Source: Campylobacter sp. RM5004 (GTDB taxonomy: Bacteria > Campylobacterota > Campylobacteria > Campylobacterales > Campylobacteraceae). From it: a stretch of 64,000 nucleotides of DNA. Position 1 is the stretch's first letter. Each line of letters opens with the position of its first letter. The stretch covers positions 276,409 to 340,408 of the forward strand of contig NZ_CP059599.1 in assembly GCF_022369455.1 (NCBI RefSeq). The letters run 5' to 3'. The notes under the pieces are model-generated. The model did no database searches. It saw only the letters and a list, made by a program, of their open reading frames with translations, and had not been told where the DNA came from. Position numbers and translations under genes: made by a program. Shown in pieces: positions 53,211 to 62,422 of the stretch.

Positions 53211-54030
53211 TTTTCACCTTATAAACTAAAGTTAGCCAATCTCCTTTTAATTTCTCATCTACTAAACACAATGAAGAAAATTGACTTTTAATTCTTTCTG
53301 AATAAGTATTTAAAATACCAGAAAGAATTAAAACTCCGTTCTCATTTAGTCTTTTTATTAAATCATTTTTTATTATAAGTATTACATCAGCAATTATGTT
53401 AGCCACTACTAAATCATATTTTTTATTAGTTTTATCACAAGAGCCTTGCCATATATTATTTAAACTAAGATTATTTAGTTTAAAATTATTATTTGTGCTA
53501 ATTACTGCAAGCTCATCAGTATCACATGCATCAACGTTTAAACCATATTGAGCCATAACAAGAGATAAAATCCCACTACCACAGCCAACATCAAGTCCTG
53601 TTTTGCAATCTTTAGTGTATTTTTGCAAGAACTCAACACATGAATTTGTGCTTTCGTGATGACCTGAACCAAAAGCTAAAGCTGGATCTATTTTTAGATT
53701 AATACAACCAACTTTAGGCTCTTGCCAAGTAGTATGAATATATATATTATCTATTAGTATTGGTTTTATGTTCTTTTTATATTCGTCTATCCAATCTTTA
53801 TTTTCTTTTTCGCTAAGAGAATAAGAAAGGTTTATATTTAAATTACAATCATTAAGTCTTTGTTGTAATTCATCTAAAGCAAAAATTAAATCATCAAGAC
53901 TTTTATCGCTTCTTATTATTAACTCATTGTTTTTTTCTTCAACTGCATCAATATCAAATGCAAATACAAAATCACTAATAAACTCTAAATTATTCGTCTT
54001 AATAACTAATTCTTGATAAGTTTTTTGCAT
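53203..54030 (-). CDS. prmA: Ribosomal protein L11 methyltransferase
   Basis: Trimethylates lysines and the N-terminus of L11 using SAM. 275 residues. Substrate-domain N-terminus, then DPALAFGSGHHESTNSC, SAM motif GLDVGCGSGILSLVMAQ and VVANIIADVI, VLSGILNTY. Lies between cheY and ftsH as in C. jejuni, three bases after cheY. Confidence 0.93.
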   Translation of the reverse strand: MQKTYQELVIKTNNLEFISDFVFAFDIDAVEEKNNELIIRSDKSLDDLIFALDELQQRLNDCNLNINLSYSLSEKENKDWIDEYKKNIKPILIDNIYIHTTWQEPKVGCINLKIDPALAFGSGHHESTNSCVEFLQKYTKDCKTGLDVGCGSGILSLVMAQYGLNVDACDTDELAVISTNNNFKLNNLSLNNIWQGSCDKTNKKYDLVVANIIADVILIIKNDLIKRLNENGVLILSGILNTYSERIKSQFSSLCLVDEKLKGDWLTLVYKVKNE

Positions 54031-54032
54031 AA

Positions 54033-54398
54033 TTATCCTAAAACATCTTCTAGTTTTTCTTTTAAAACTTGTGGAGTAAATGGTTTAACTATGTAGTTAT
54101 TAACCCCAGCTTTTAATGCTGTAATAACTTCAGCTTTACCACCTTCGGTTGTTACCATGATAATAGGCATATCAGCATATTTTGCTTCTGCTCTTACTTT
54201 TTTAACAAGCTCAAGACCATTCATTTCAGGCATATTCCAGTCGGTTATTAAAACATCAATATCACTATTTGCACATAATAACCCCCAAGCTTCTACACCA
54301 TGTTCTGCTTCTAAAACATCTTCATGACCTAATCTTTGTAAAGTATTTTTAATAATTCTTCTCATTGTAGAGCTATCATCTACCACTAATAATTTCAC
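54033..54398 (-). CDS. cheY: Chemotaxis response regulator CheY
   Basis: 121-residue single receiver domain that binds the flagellar switch when phosphorylated by CheA. Acidic pair in VVDDSSTMRRI, phosphorylated Asp in VLITDWNMPEMNGLEL, switch Thr in IIMVTTEGG, Lys in YIVKPFTPQ. It follows the tRNA-Leu gene by 26 bases and precedes prmA, so chemotaxis, ribosome modification and membrane proteolysis share one transcript. Confidence 0.96.
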   Translation of the reverse strand: MKLLVVDDSSTMRRIIKNTLQRLGHEDVLEAEHGVEAWGLLCANSDIDVLITDWNMPEMNGLELVKKVRAEAKYADMPIIMVTTEGGKAEVITALKAGVNNYIVKPFTPQVLKEKLEDVLG

Positions 54399-54424
54399 TT
54401 TAAAATCCTTTTAATATTATTTGA

Positions 54425-54509
54425 TGGTGCGTTTAGCGAGACTTGAACTCGCACACCTGCTGGCACTACCCCCTCAAGATAGCGTGTCTACCAATTCCAC
54501 CATAAACGC
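54425..54509 (-). tRNA. tRNA-Leu (anticodon GAG)
   Basis: Minus strand starts GCGTTTATGGTGGAATTGGT and ends with encoded CCA (54425-54427). The 7-bp acceptor stem GCGTTTA/TAAACGC, D-loop TTGGTAGACA, anticodon loop CTTGAGG (GAG), a long variable arm (class II) and GTTCAAGTC T-loop identify a leucine tRNA that reads CUC/CUU. Confidence 0.95.
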
Positions 54510-54513
54510 AAAA

Positions 54514-54533
54514 AGGCTACCTTTAAGTAGCCT
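54514..54533 (-). terminator. Rho-independent terminator after atpE
   Basis: On the minus strand AGGCTAC, loop TTAAAG, GTAGCCT, then TTTTTGCG; five bases after the atpE stop and just before the tRNA gene. Confidence 0.88.
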
Positions 54534-54538
54534 AACTA

Positions 54539-54847
54539 TTATAAAAATGGATTACCGTATAGTAATAATAATCCTATAACTAATACATAGATAACTTGTG
54601 CTTCAATTAATGCGATTGCAACGAACATTGTTGAAGTTAATTTACCACCTAGGCTTGGGTTTCTTGCGATTCCTGCAATTGTTGATGCAGCAACATTTCC
54701 CATACCAATAGCACCACCGAATGCTGCTATACCAAGTCCTATACCAGCAACAAGAACAGAATAAGCCTTAATAAGCCCTTCAGCACCTACTTCACTAGCA
54801 TAAGTAAAGCCAGTTAAAGCAAATAATAAAAATAAAAACTTTTTCAT
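54539..54847 (-). CDS. atpE: F-type ATP synthase c subunit
   Basis: Proteolipid of the proton-driven rotor ring. 102 residues: an N-terminal signal-like segment (MKKFLFLLFALTGFTYA), then two helices linked by IARNPSLGGKL (the polar loop with Arg-Asn-Pro) and the proton-carrying Glu in VAIALIEAQVIYVLVIG. A signal-bearing, slightly long form is typical of Campylobacter and Helicobacter. It stands alone, away from other atp genes, with its own terminator. Confidence 0.96.
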   Translation of the reverse strand: MKKFLFLLFALTGFTYASEVGAEGLIKAYSVLVAGIGLGIAAFGGAIGMGNVAASTIAGIARNPSLGGKLTSTMFVAIALIEAQVIYVLVIGLLLLYGNPFL

Positions 54848-54943
54848 AAAAGTCCCCTAAAATATATTTAATTTTCCTTTCGGATTGCGTATCCCCTACT
54901 AGAAAAATTATGGCTTATATTCTATTAAGCTAAAGTAAATAAA

Positions 54944-55498
54944 TTAAGACCTAGCAAAAAAACTAAGTGTAGTGTTGCCGAATTTTTTACTTTTAAATAA
55001 AGTGTAATTTCCCGATTTAAATTCTACTTTGCTAGAATGCTCAATTACTACAATATCGCACCCTGAGTTTTCAAAAAGTTCTTGGATTTTAAGATAAACA
55101 TCGCTAAAACCATCTCTTATATCAAATGGCGGGTCAAGATAAAGAATAGTTTTTTCATTTTTTAAGCTTTTAATGATTGTTGGTAAAAGCTTAAAAGTAT
55201 CATCGTTAAATACTTCTATATTTAAATCTTTTGTATTTTTCAATGCACTTTTAAAAGCGGCTTTATCAATTTCTACTGCATAGGCTTTTTTAGCATAATT
55301 GCTAATCGCTTCTATTGCCATACTAGCACTTCCACCAAAGGCTTCTATAAAAATATACTCTCTTAATTCATCTCTTAAAACATTAAAAACACAAGATTTT
55401 ACAATACTTTTTGTAGCTCTTGTTGTTTCTTTTGATGGATTTTCTAAGGCTTTTCCTTTTAAAAAGCCGCTTTGAACTCTTAAAACATTATTTTTCAT
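54944..55498 (-). CDS. rsmD: 16S rRNA (guanine-966-N2)-methyltransferase RsmD
   Basis: 184 residues. LRVQSGFLKGKALENPS and TRATKSIVKSCVFNVL at the start, SAM motif FIEAFGGSASMAIEAIS and catalytic TILYLDPPFDIRDG (DPPF) mark RsmD, which makes m2G966 of 16S rRNA. The start overlaps the next gene upstream by eleven bases. The 96-base gap to atpE contains the atpE promoter. Confidence 0.92.
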   Translation of the reverse strand: MKNNVLRVQSGFLKGKALENPSKETTRATKSIVKSCVFNVLRDELREYIFIEAFGGSASMAIEAISNYAKKAYAVEIDKAAFKSALKNTKDLNIEVFNDDTFKLLPTIIKSLKNEKTILYLDPPFDIRDGFSDVYLKIQELFENSGCDIVVIEHSSKVEFKSGNYTLFKSKKFGNTTLSFFARS

Positions 55499-55814
55499 AC
55501 ATTAATTGGATTAAATCGTATTTGAATTTATTAAGTAAATTATCAAGTTTTTCTTCAAAACTTAAAACCTTATTATCGTCTTGATTAATTGTGCTTGAAA
55601 ACTCATATAAAGCTTCAATTAATTGCTCTTTGCTAAAAGGAAGCTTTAAATGAGCATTTTTAAAACCTATTATAAATTGAGGTTTTTTTGCGTGCATAAG
55701 TTTTTCGTCAGTTATTAAAAAATCGCAATCTTTTTTATTTACTAAATGTTCTTTTAAAAATAAAATCAAAGTTCGCTCTAACAAAACATCTTTACACGCA
55801 ATAGATATTTTCAT
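55488..55814 (-). CDS. Hypothetical protein
   Basis: 108 residues; no signal, no membrane helix. The first half (KISIACKDVLLERTLILFL and CDFLITDEKL) looks like an alpha/beta fold, perhaps a degenerate receiver-like domain; the second half is helical. No family recognised. It overlaps rsmD and the gene upstream by a few bases, so it is part of the five-gene minus-strand group. Confidence 0.6.
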   Translation of the reverse strand: MKISIACKDVLLERTLILFLKEHLVNKKDCDFLITDEKLMHAKKPQFIIGFKNAHLKLPFSKEQLIEALYEFSSTINQDDNKVLSFEEKLDNLLNKFKYDLIQLMYEK

Positions 55815-56446
55815 ACTAAGCTAACCTTTAATTTATGATTTTTTAAACTTGCTGGAATAATTCCATGTGCTAATGAAATAAACTCAGCAGCGTGCAAAAT
55901 ATAAAAATCACTAAAATCTCTATTTGAAACTCTTTGTAATTCATTGCTTAAAGTATCAAACATTTTAAAGCTTGAACTATCAGCTACAACTAAAAAATCA
56001 GCTCCACTATCATAAGCATCTAAAATAATTTTTGCTGCTTTTTTATATGCTAATTCTTCATCTAATTCTAAGTATCTAATTCCGTTTTCAAATTCTTGAG
56101 TTTCAAAATTAACTAATTTTGCCTTAGTTTTTGATAGAAAATGTAAAAATAAATCAATAGTAAAACCACGATAAACAGCAACATTAAAACCATTAAAATC
56201 GTTTTTGATTTCTATATTCTGTAAATCTTGAATTACACAAGCTGTGTTTTTATAATTTTTCTTAGCATAATCAAGTAAGCTAACATCACAAATTAAGTTT
56301 GTTTCGCCCATACAAGCATCAAATTCTTTTTTATATTCGCTTGGTTTATATTCTTGTTTTGTATATAAAGATTTCATATAAGTTTTTCTAAAATCACCTT
56401 GAAGTAGATTTGAAAAATTAAAATCATCATTAATTAAAGTTATCAT
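55811..56446 (-). CDS. HdrB-like protein lacking Fe-S cysteines
   Basis: 211 residues. The C-terminal half has the layout of one CCG domain of heterodisulfide reductase subunit B: ...ILDAYDSGADFLVVADSSSF, a linker, then FYILHAAEFISLAHGI, where family members have cysteine motifs; here Cys is replaced by Ser or absent. The N-terminal KPSEYKKEFDACMGETNL may echo the first domain. With the ferredoxin-like gene 56443 it forms a pair reminiscent of SdhB/HdrB enzymes. It cannot be said whether it has a redox role. Overlaps both neighbours by four bases. Confidence 0.5.
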   Translation of the reverse strand: MITLINDDFNFSNLLQGDFRKTYMKSLYTKQEYKPSEYKKEFDACMGETNLICDVSLLDYAKKNYKNTACVIQDLQNIEIKNDFNGFNVAVYRGFTIDLFLHFLSKTKAKLVNFETQEFENGIRYLELDEELAYKKAAKIILDAYDSGADFLVVADSSSFKMFDTLSNELQRVSNRDFSDFYILHAAEFISLAHGIIPASLKNHKLKVSLV

Positions 56447-57069
56447 CTAATCTCCTTTTGATGCTTTAAACTATTTTTAATTTCTTCGTAAATTTCGTAG
56501 TCTTTGTATAAAAATGGCTTTAAATTTACAGCATAATCAATTCCGCCTTCTTCATCAAAAACAATATCTAAAATTTCTTTTCTTTTATCAGGATATTTTT
56601 CAAGAAGTTTTGCTGCAAAAATAAAAGCACTATCTCCTAAATAATTTTCATTATATTCACGAACATCACTTGCGTAATATAAAAATTTATAAGATTTATA
56701 AAGCTCAAAATCACTCTCATCACAAATATTTTTGAATTTTTCAAATACTTTTAAAAAGTCGTTATTATCGCACATTAAATCAAGCTTAGCTCTTTTTAAA
56801 TCAATTGCACTTAGGCAAAAATCATTTCCAAAAACTTTTAATAGTTCAAAAATCTTTGTATCTAACGATAAAACTTTATTATCAATTCTTGCAAACTCAC
56901 TAGCACAAGGCATATTAAAATACCTATCTTGCTCTTTTACCAATTCCAATACTTTGTAAAGCGTAAAATCTTCATTACAATTTCTTAAATCAATTTCATA
57001 AGGTTTGTAATAAAACTCATAATCTCTTGTTGCGTCAAATCTAAATACTCTTAAAATAAAACTTTTCAT
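56443..57069 (-). CDS. DUF5644-like protein with ferredoxin-type N-terminus
   Basis: 208 residues. The beginning ILRVFRFDATRDYEFYYKPY and TLYKVLELVKEQDRYFNMPC resembles the beta-grasp 2Fe-2S domain of succinate dehydrogenase iron-sulfur subunits, but the cysteine ladder is missing (only a single Cys at MPCAS and one in DFCLSA). The rest is helical. It is the first gene of the minus-strand group and is coupled to the HdrB-like gene. A structural or regulatory relative of an Fe-S subunit, function unknown. Confidence 0.5.
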   Translation of the reverse strand: MKSFILRVFRFDATRDYEFYYKPYEIDLRNCNEDFTLYKVLELVKEQDRYFNMPCASEFARIDNKVLSLDTKIFELLKVFGNDFCLSAIDLKRAKLDLMCDNNDFLKVFEKFKNICDESDFELYKSYKFLYYASDVREYNENYLGDSAFIFAAKLLEKYPDKRKEILDIVFDEEGGIDYAVNLKPFLYKDYEIYEEIKNSLKHQKEIR

Positions 57070-57131
57070 AACACTTCCTTTTTTACTAATTTATATCAAA
57101 AAAATGTTATAAATTATTAAAAGGATTTAAT

Positions 57132-58217
57132 ATGTATTTAAGAGCAAACACTCATTCAAAAATTGATGTTTATTTTTCTAAAAATTCAAATGATTTCGTA
57201 GTTCGTGAAATACCATTATATGAATTTAGTGGTTCTGGAGAACATTTGATTTTGCATATACAAAAAAAAGACTTAAGCACAAATGAATTGTTAAAAGACT
57301 TAAGCGCAGCAACTGGCGTAAAAGCAAGAGATTTTGGCTATGCAGGGCTTAAAGATAAGCAAGGATTAACTTTTCAATATATTTCAATGCCAAAAAAATA
57401 TGAAAAAGAATTAGCAAATTTTTCTCATGAAAAATGCAAAATTATTGATACTTTTTTACACAATAACAAGTTAAAAATAGGGCATTTAAAAGGTAATTCA
57501 TTTTTTATAAGATTAAAAAAAGTTAATAAAATTGATGCTTTAAAAATAGAGCAAGTTTTTAATAATATTAAAGAAAATGGCTTTCCAAATTATTTTGGCT
57601 ATCAAAGATTTGGCAAAAATAATGATAATGCAAAAACAGGTTTGGAAATCTTAAAAAATGAATTAAGTTTTAAAAATAATAAGCTAAATAATTTTTTAAT
57701 TTCTGCATTTCAAAGCGAATTATTTAATACTTATTTATCAAAAAGAATTGAGATTTCAAGATTTAGTAATGATTTTTCAAAACAAGAATTATTAGCACTT
57801 TACAAAGATAAAACCTTGGTAGATAATCTAAAAAAACAAAAACAATTTTTTAAATTATTTGATAATGAAATATACGAGCATTATCCTTATGGCAAGGTAT
57901 TTAATGAGAATTTAGAAGAAGGTTTAAAAAGATTTTTAGTAAGGGATATTAGCCCTTCAGGAATAATCTTGGGTGCTAAGCCTAAATTAAATGAAGGATT
58001 TTTAGGAGAAATTGAAAATAATATTTATAAAGATTATTTTGATTTACTAAAAACTCAAAATGGCTCTAGAAGATATTTATGGACTTATACAAGTAATGAA
58101 AAATTAAATTACAATGAAGAATTAGCACAGCTTAGTCTTGAGTTTAGTCTTCAAAAAGGCTCATACGCAACAGTAGTGCTAGATGAAATAATACACTTAG
58201 AAAGGAATGAAGAATGA
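57132..58217 (+). CDS. truD: tRNA pseudouridine(13) synthase TruD
   Basis: 361 residues. Catalytic Asp is in [37 protein letters not shown] at the start and [16 protein letters not shown] (conserved NYFG.QRFG) are TruD hallmarks. Makes pseudouridine at position 13 of tRNA-Glu. Divergent from the DUF5644-like gene, with a 62-base AT-rich promoter gap; overlaps galE by four bases. Confidence 0.95.
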   Translation: MYLRANTHSKIDVYFSKNSNDFVVREIPLYEFSGSGEHLILHIQKKDLSTNELLKDLSAATGVKARDFGYAGLKDKQGLTFQYISMPKKYEKELANFSHEKCKIIDTFLHNNKLKIGHLKGNSFFIRLKKVNKIDALKIEQVFNNIKENGFPNYFGYQRFGKNNDNAKTGLEILKNELSFKNNKLNNFLISAFQSELFNTYLSKRIEISRFSNDFSKQELLALYKDKTLVDNLKKQKQFFKLFDNEIYEHYPYGKVFNENLEEGLKRFLVRDISPSGIILGAKPKLNEGFLGEIENNIYKDYFDLLKTQNGSRRYLWTYTSNEKLNYNEELAQLSLEFSLQKGSYATVVLDEIIHLERNEE

Positions 58218-59200
58218 TTTTAATTACAGGTGCGGCTGGATATATTGGTTCAATTACTAGTTATCATTTTTTAAAAAATAATTATAAAGTTATAGGTATT
58301 GATGATATAAGCACAGGAAATTCAAGGGCTTTAGAGGTATTAAATGAGTTTAGTGATTTTAAATTCTATGAAGGAAATTTCGGAGATATAAAACTACTTG
58401 AAGAGATTTTTAAAACTCATGATATTAAATGCGTAGTGCATTTTGCAGCCAATACAAGCGTATTTGAGAGCACTCAAAATCCATTAAAATACCATGAAAA
58501 TAATGTCGCTAATATGATTAATTTATTAAAAATTTGTGAAAAATACAATATGAATAATTTCATATTTTCAAGTTCTGCAGCAACTTATGGAGAGCCAAAG
58601 ACAAGTGATTTAATCAAAGAAGACTATGAAAAATCTCCTATAAATCCTTATGGGCTTACGAAATTAATGGGTGAGTATATTTTAAATGATTTAGCTAATG
58701 CTAAAAAAGATTTTAATTATATAGCACTTAGATATTTTAATGTTGCAGGTGCAAGCTTAATCGCTCCTTTAGGACAATTTAGCAAATCAACTTTGCTTAT
58801 AAAAATCGCTGCTGAATGTGCTGCAAATAAGCGTGAGAAGATGTATTTATATGGAGATGATTACAATACCCCTGATGGAACTTGTATAAGAGATTATATA
58901 CATGTAGATGATTTAGCACTAGCTCATATTGAAGCTTTAAAATTTTTAGAAGATAAAAAGCAAAGTGAAGCTTTTAACGTTGGCTATTCTAAGGGAACAA
59001 GCGTTAAAGAAGTAATTGATATTATGAAGCGTGTTAGCGGTAATGATTTTGTGGTTGAGATGGCTAGTAGGCGTGCGGGAGATCCAAGCTCGTTAGTTGC
59101 ATCAAACGAAAAGATAAAAAGCCTTACAAATTGGCAATACCACAACGATGATTTAGAATTAATCTGCAAAAGCGCTTACGAATGGGAGCTTAAAATCTAA
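58214..59200 (+). CDS. galE: UDP-glucose/UDP-GlcNAc 4-epimerase (GalE/Gne-like)
   Basis: 328 residues, extended SDR. NAD loop [11 protein letters not shown], catalytic Ser in [12 protein letters not shown], Tyr-Lys in [12 protein letters not shown], and RYFNVAGA and [15 protein letters not shown] substrate-side motifs. In C. jejuni the equivalent enzyme (Gne) interconverts UDP-Glc/Gal and UDP-GlcNAc/GalNAc for lipooligosaccharide, capsule and N-glycan; the specificity here is not readable. Ends before the inverted repeat 59204-59255. Confidence 0.93.
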   Translation: MILITGAAGYIGSITSYHFLKNNYKVIGIDDISTGNSRALEVLNEFSDFKFYEGNFGDIKLLEEIFKTHDIKCVVHFAANTSVFESTQNPLKYHENNVANMINLLKICEKYNMNNFIFSSSAATYGEPKTSDLIKEDYEKSPINPYGLTKLMGEYILNDLANAKKDFNYIALRYFNVAGASLIAPLGQFSKSTLLIKIAAECAANKREKMYLYGDDYNTPDGTCIRDYIHVDDLALAHIEALKFLEDKKQSEAFNVGYSKGTSVKEVIDIMKRVSGNDFVVEMASRRAGDPSSLVASNEKIKSLTNWQYHNDDLELICKSAYEWELKI

Positions 59201-59203
59201 ACC

Positions 59204-59255
59204 AAATTCCTATTTCAAATTCCTTGCAAAATCTTTGGAATTTAAAATAGGATTT
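59204..59255. repeat. Dispersed inverted repeat after galE
   Basis: AAATTCCTATTTCAAATTCC (59204-59223) and GGAATTTAAAATAGGATTT (59237-59255), imperfect arms, 13-base loop, four bases after the galE stop; a likely terminator. Confidence 0.75.
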
Positions 59256-59360
59256 TAAATATAAAACAAACTAAATTTTAGTGATATTCTAGACTACAAA
59301 AACCAAATTTCTATTTTAAAAAAAATTAAAATAGGAATAAAAATCTTTATTTACTACCAA

Positions 59361-59395
59361 TTTAAGCCTTATTTAAGAATGGGGGGGGGTATTAT
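59361..59395 (+). promoter_or_regulatory. Orphan poly-G phase-variable promoter
   Basis: TTTAAG (59361-59366), 23 bases ending in nine G (59381-59389), TATTAT (59390-59395); same arrangement and spacing as 25615. The next ORF, a lipoprotein gene, starts 254 bases later. The long leader contains an AAGGAGGT site (59571-59578) followed by an ATA-initiated 13-codon frame (59585-59626). Confidence 0.65.
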
Positions 59396-59648
59396 ATTCA
59401 ATTAATTAAAGATTTTTAAGTATGTAATATTAGGTGAGATTTATAAAAATCAAAAATATTGCTTCATAATACAACAAGTAAATTATGGATTATTTTTTAT
59501 TGAAAAATTCAAAATCATAAAACACTACATATTAAGAAAAATCTTAAAAATTATTTTATAAAACTTATAAAAGGAGGTACGAAAATAAATAAAATTAGCA
59601 TTAACGTTAAAAATTTTATGAAATAACACAAAAATTAAAGGAGATTAA
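59396..59648 (+). other. AT-rich leader without a clear gene
   Basis: About 250 bases between the poly-G promoter and the lipoprotein gene. It contains TTTTTAAGTATGTAATAT (59415-59432), a possible second promoter, and the strong Shine-Dalgarno AAGGAGGT (59571) with no ATG, GTG or TTG after it; the frame from ATA 59585 reads INKISINVKNFMK then stops. It may be a decayed gene, a leader peptide, or an untranslated RNA. Confidence 0.4.
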
Positions 59649-60026
59649 ATGAAAAAATTATTAAGTTTTGCAACCCTTGCTATTATGTTTGTTGCTTGCG
59701 GAAGTGATACCCCAGATGTTGTAGTAAAAAAATGTTATAACGCATTTTTTGAAGGAGATGCAAAGCAATTTGCCAAATGTTTCTATTTTCAATCAGAAGA
59801 TGAAAGACGAGAATACACAAAACGTTTAACTGAAGATTTAAGCTATATAAAAACAAAGATTGTTGAAAAAGGCGGAATTAAATCAATAGAAACAAATATA
59901 TTAGATATAAGTGAAAGTAAAGCTAAAGTTAGTTCTGTAATAACACATAACAATGGTAGAACTGAAAACCATAAAATGAATCTTACAAAGATAAATAACA
60001 CTTGGTATATGGATGAAAAATTTTAG
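59649..60026 (+). CDS. Small lipoprotein, DUF4878-like
   Basis: 125 residues. Lipoprotein signal MKKLLSFATLAIMFVACGSD with lipobox FVAC. The mature part has the NTF2-like pattern of DUF4878 lipoproteins: PDVVVKKCYNAFFEGDAKQF at the start and NNTWYMDEKF at the end. These are surface or periplasmic lipoproteins of unknown job. AAAGGAG precedes the ATG. Because it lies downstream of the poly-G element it may be phase-variably expressed. Confidence 0.78.
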   Translation: MKKLLSFATLAIMFVACGSDTPDVVVKKCYNAFFEGDAKQFAKCFYFQSEDERREYTKRLTEDLSYIKTKIVEKGGIKSIETNILDISESKAKVSSVITHNNGRTENHKMNLTKINNTWYMDEKF

Positions 60027-60203
60027 TTATTATAATTTAAGATTTATTGGAATTTATTTTATAAATAAATTCCAAGATTATAAAATATTTTAAAACTTAT
60101 AAAAATTGCTAAAATATAATTTTCTATATATAAATAAAAGTGATTGATTTATTTAATTTTATTTCATAATCCTTATAGTAAAGAATTACGAAATTAGGAA
60201 TTA

Positions 60204-60722
60204 TTATTTGCAACTTAGATTATATCTTAGTTTATAATCTGTAAAATGCTTTGGATAAGAGACATTTACTCTAAATGTTTTTGCAGTATTTTCACTAATT
60301 ATTCCATCTATTTCAAAATCATAAGAATAAGAATTTTGTAATTTTTTAAGTTTAAAAATACTTGTATGCTTGCTTGTATCAAATATGCTTCCATCAACTT
60401 TTTTGACATTAAGGTTCATAATTCTAATATTTAAATTACAAGTTTTTAAAGGCACTTTGCCGTTATTATAAATTTGACCTTGAATTATTACATTATTTTG
60501 CGATTTATAATCATCAACATTTCTTAACTCACTTTTTTTAAGCACACCATCAAGAGTAAGTAAAACAGAATAGGTTAAAATCATCATAAACACAAAAAGC
60601 GTGAATGAAAATGTATATAGTTTTATTTTTTCTTTAAAAAAATAATATAGCAAATATTGAGCGAAAATATATATCACAAATCCCGCAAAAATTGTAAAAA
60701 TATGAAAGCTTGATAAATACAT
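60204..60722 (-). CDS. DUF2393-family membrane protein 1
   Basis: 172 residues: two N-terminal helices (HIFTIFAGFVIYIFAQYLLYYF and TFSFTLFVFMMILTYSVLL, each trimmed) and a periplasmic domain (VIIQGQIYNNGKVPLKTCNLNIRIMNL core VIIQGQIYNNGKVPL) with an immunoglobulin-like beta pattern. It resembles its neighbour at 60732 and the DUF2393 family in Campylobacter. Ten bases after its neighbour; follows the band-7 gene in the operon. Confidence 0.7.
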   Translation of the reverse strand: MYLSSFHIFTIFAGFVIYIFAQYLLYYFFKEKIKLYTFSFTLFVFMMILTYSVLLTLDGVLKKSELRNVDDYKSQNNVIIQGQIYNNGKVPLKTCNLNIRIMNLNVKKVDGSIFDTSKHTSIFKLKKLQNSYSYDFEIDGIISENTAKTFRVNVSYPKHFTDYKLRYNLSCK

Positions 60723-60731
60723 ATTACTCCT

Positions 60732-61247
60732 TTAAAAGCAAGTTATAAATGTGCTTATTGTGTGTTTTTTCACATTACTTGGTATTATTAAAAATGATTT
60801 TTCATAAGAATTAGCCGGTATATCTTTAAGAACGATTTCTATTGTTTTAATAGGCTTAAGAGTGTTTTTGATTAATACAAAATTATTTTTGCTAGGCTTT
60901 TTTATGCTAAATTTGATTTTGCATATTTTAAAATCTTTTTGGGATTTATTGTGTAGTTTAAAATCAAGAAAAATATTATCGCTAAATAATAATTTTTCGT
61001 TTTTAATAAACTCAAGTTCAGCAGGGCGATAGGTCATATTTATATAATTTTCACCCATAAAAAACAAAACAAATTCACCTATAATTCCAAAAATTATTAA
61101 AAACAATGAAAAAACCGGAAATCTTCTTAAAAATATAGCAAGTATTAAAATAATTATAAAAAACAAAAAGCAAAGCCCAAGAAGTATTAAATCTTGGGCG
61201 TAAAAATTAGCTAAATAAAAGCTTATCGAATCTAATATTTTTTGCAT
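60732..61247 (-). CDS. DUF2393-family membrane protein 2
   Basis: 171 residues with the same layout: two helices (LILLGLCFLFFIIILILAIF and FSLFLIIFGIIGEFVLFFMG) then a beta-rich periplasmic domain (LDFKLHNKSQKDFKICKIKFS). Probably arose with 60204 by duplication. Its start overlaps the band-7 gene by one base, so the three form one operon. A membrane complex with the SPFH protein is an inference from place only. Confidence 0.7.
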   Translation of the reverse strand: MQKILDSISFYLANFYAQDLILLGLCFLFFIIILILAIFLRRFPVFSLFLIIFGIIGEFVLFFMGENYINMTYRPAELEFIKNEKLLFSDNIFLDFKLHNKSQKDFKICKIKFSIKKPSKNNFVLIKNTLKPIKTIEIVLKDIPANSYEKSFLIIPSNVKKHTISTFITCF

Positions 61248-62308
61248 TAATTATTATAGCTTGTAGTTCTTTTAGTGCTTGCATTATCAAGCCAAATATT
61301 AGGAACTGCACCGCCAGGTGTTAAGAAAATCTTAGCATCGTTATTAACCTTTAAAGCTTCGTTAAATTGTCTTTGGGTTTCAATCTGCTTTAATTCTAAT
61401 AATTCTTTGCTTATACTTTTTGCTATTTCTCTGTTTGCATAAGCTTGAGCGTCTGCTTCTATTTTTTGAGCGTCTGCCTTACCTTGTGCTTCAATGATTG
61501 CTGCTTTTGCTATACCTTCTGCAAGAGCTGCTTTTTTAAGTGCTTCTTGATTTGCACGCTCAACTTCGTATTTTGTTCTTTCTGCTTCTTGTTTTGCGAT
61601 TTGAACTTTTTCAATTTGCTCTTTTACATTAGTTGGTAAAATAATTCCACGAAGCTTAACACTTTCAAGCAGTACAGGTTTATTTGCTTGTGCATCTACA
61701 CTTTTTCTTGATTCAAGTTCAATTGCAGTTGCTATTTCATTACGCTTAACTGCTAGTTCTTCAGCTGTATATTTGCCCACAACGCTTCTTACAACTTCTA
61801 AAATAACAGGGTCAATTATTTTATTTTCCCAATCAAGTCCCCATTGAGCAATGGTTTGTGGTGCATTGCTTGCATCAAGGCGATATTGAACGGTAATATC
61901 AACTGATACAGGTAAGTTTCTTGCATCGGTTACTTTTATTGATTCTTTATTAATAATGCTTTCTTTACCATAAGTTCTTTCGTTTGCACCTTCATAGCTT
62001 GCATAATTTATTTGTCTTACTTTAGTATCAATTATTAACACTTTTTGAAAATATGGAACTATGAAGTGAAAACCTGGTTGTAGTGCGATAGGATCATACT
62101 TACCAGTAGTTGATCTAATACCTACTTGACCTGAGTTAATTACAACGAATGGTTTTGAAATAGCGACAATTAAAAATATTACAATAGCAGCAATAATTAC
62201 GCCATTAAATTTACCAAAGCCTTTAAAATTAAAATCAATATTAAAATCTGATTTTTTATTTTCATTTTTTTTATTTTTATTGAAATAATCATTCAAATCT
62301 GCTGGCAT
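61247..62308 (-). CDS. SPFH / band-7 (prohibitin-like) membrane protein
   Basis: 353 residues: one N-terminal helix (VIIAAIVIFLIVAISKPFVVI, trimmed), SPFH domain (GQVGIRSTTGKYDPIALQPGF, then DITVQYRLDAS, VVGKYTAEELAVKRNEI), and a long Ala/Glu/Lys coiled coil (EAERTKYEVERANQEALKKA) for ring assembly. Such proteins organise membrane microdomains or hold FtsH-type proteases. Divided from ilvE by 165 bases. AAGGAG precedes the ATG. Confidence 0.93.
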   Translation of the reverse strand: MPADLNDYFNKNKKNENKKSDFNIDFNFKGFGKFNGVIIAAIVIFLIVAISKPFVVINSGQVGIRSTTGKYDPIALQPGFHFIVPYFQKVLIIDTKVRQINYASYEGANERTYGKESIINKESIKVTDARNLPVSVDITVQYRLDASNAPQTIAQWGLDWENKIIDPVILEVVRSVVGKYTAEELAVKRNEIATAIELESRKSVDAQANKPVLLESVKLRGIILPTNVKEQIEKVQIAKQEAERTKYEVERANQEALKKAALAEGIAKAAIIEAQGKADAQKIEADAQAYANREIAKSISKELLELKQIETQRQFNEALKVNNDAKIFLTPGGAVPNIWLDNASTKRTTSYNN

Positions 62309-62422
62309 TTATACTCCTTATTTTTGATTAAAAAGGCATTTTACATTGTATAAGTTTATAATTAGAAAAGACTTTATAAAAGCATAGATTTGTTGATAAT
62401 TTGCTAAAGATTGTGTAGTTTA

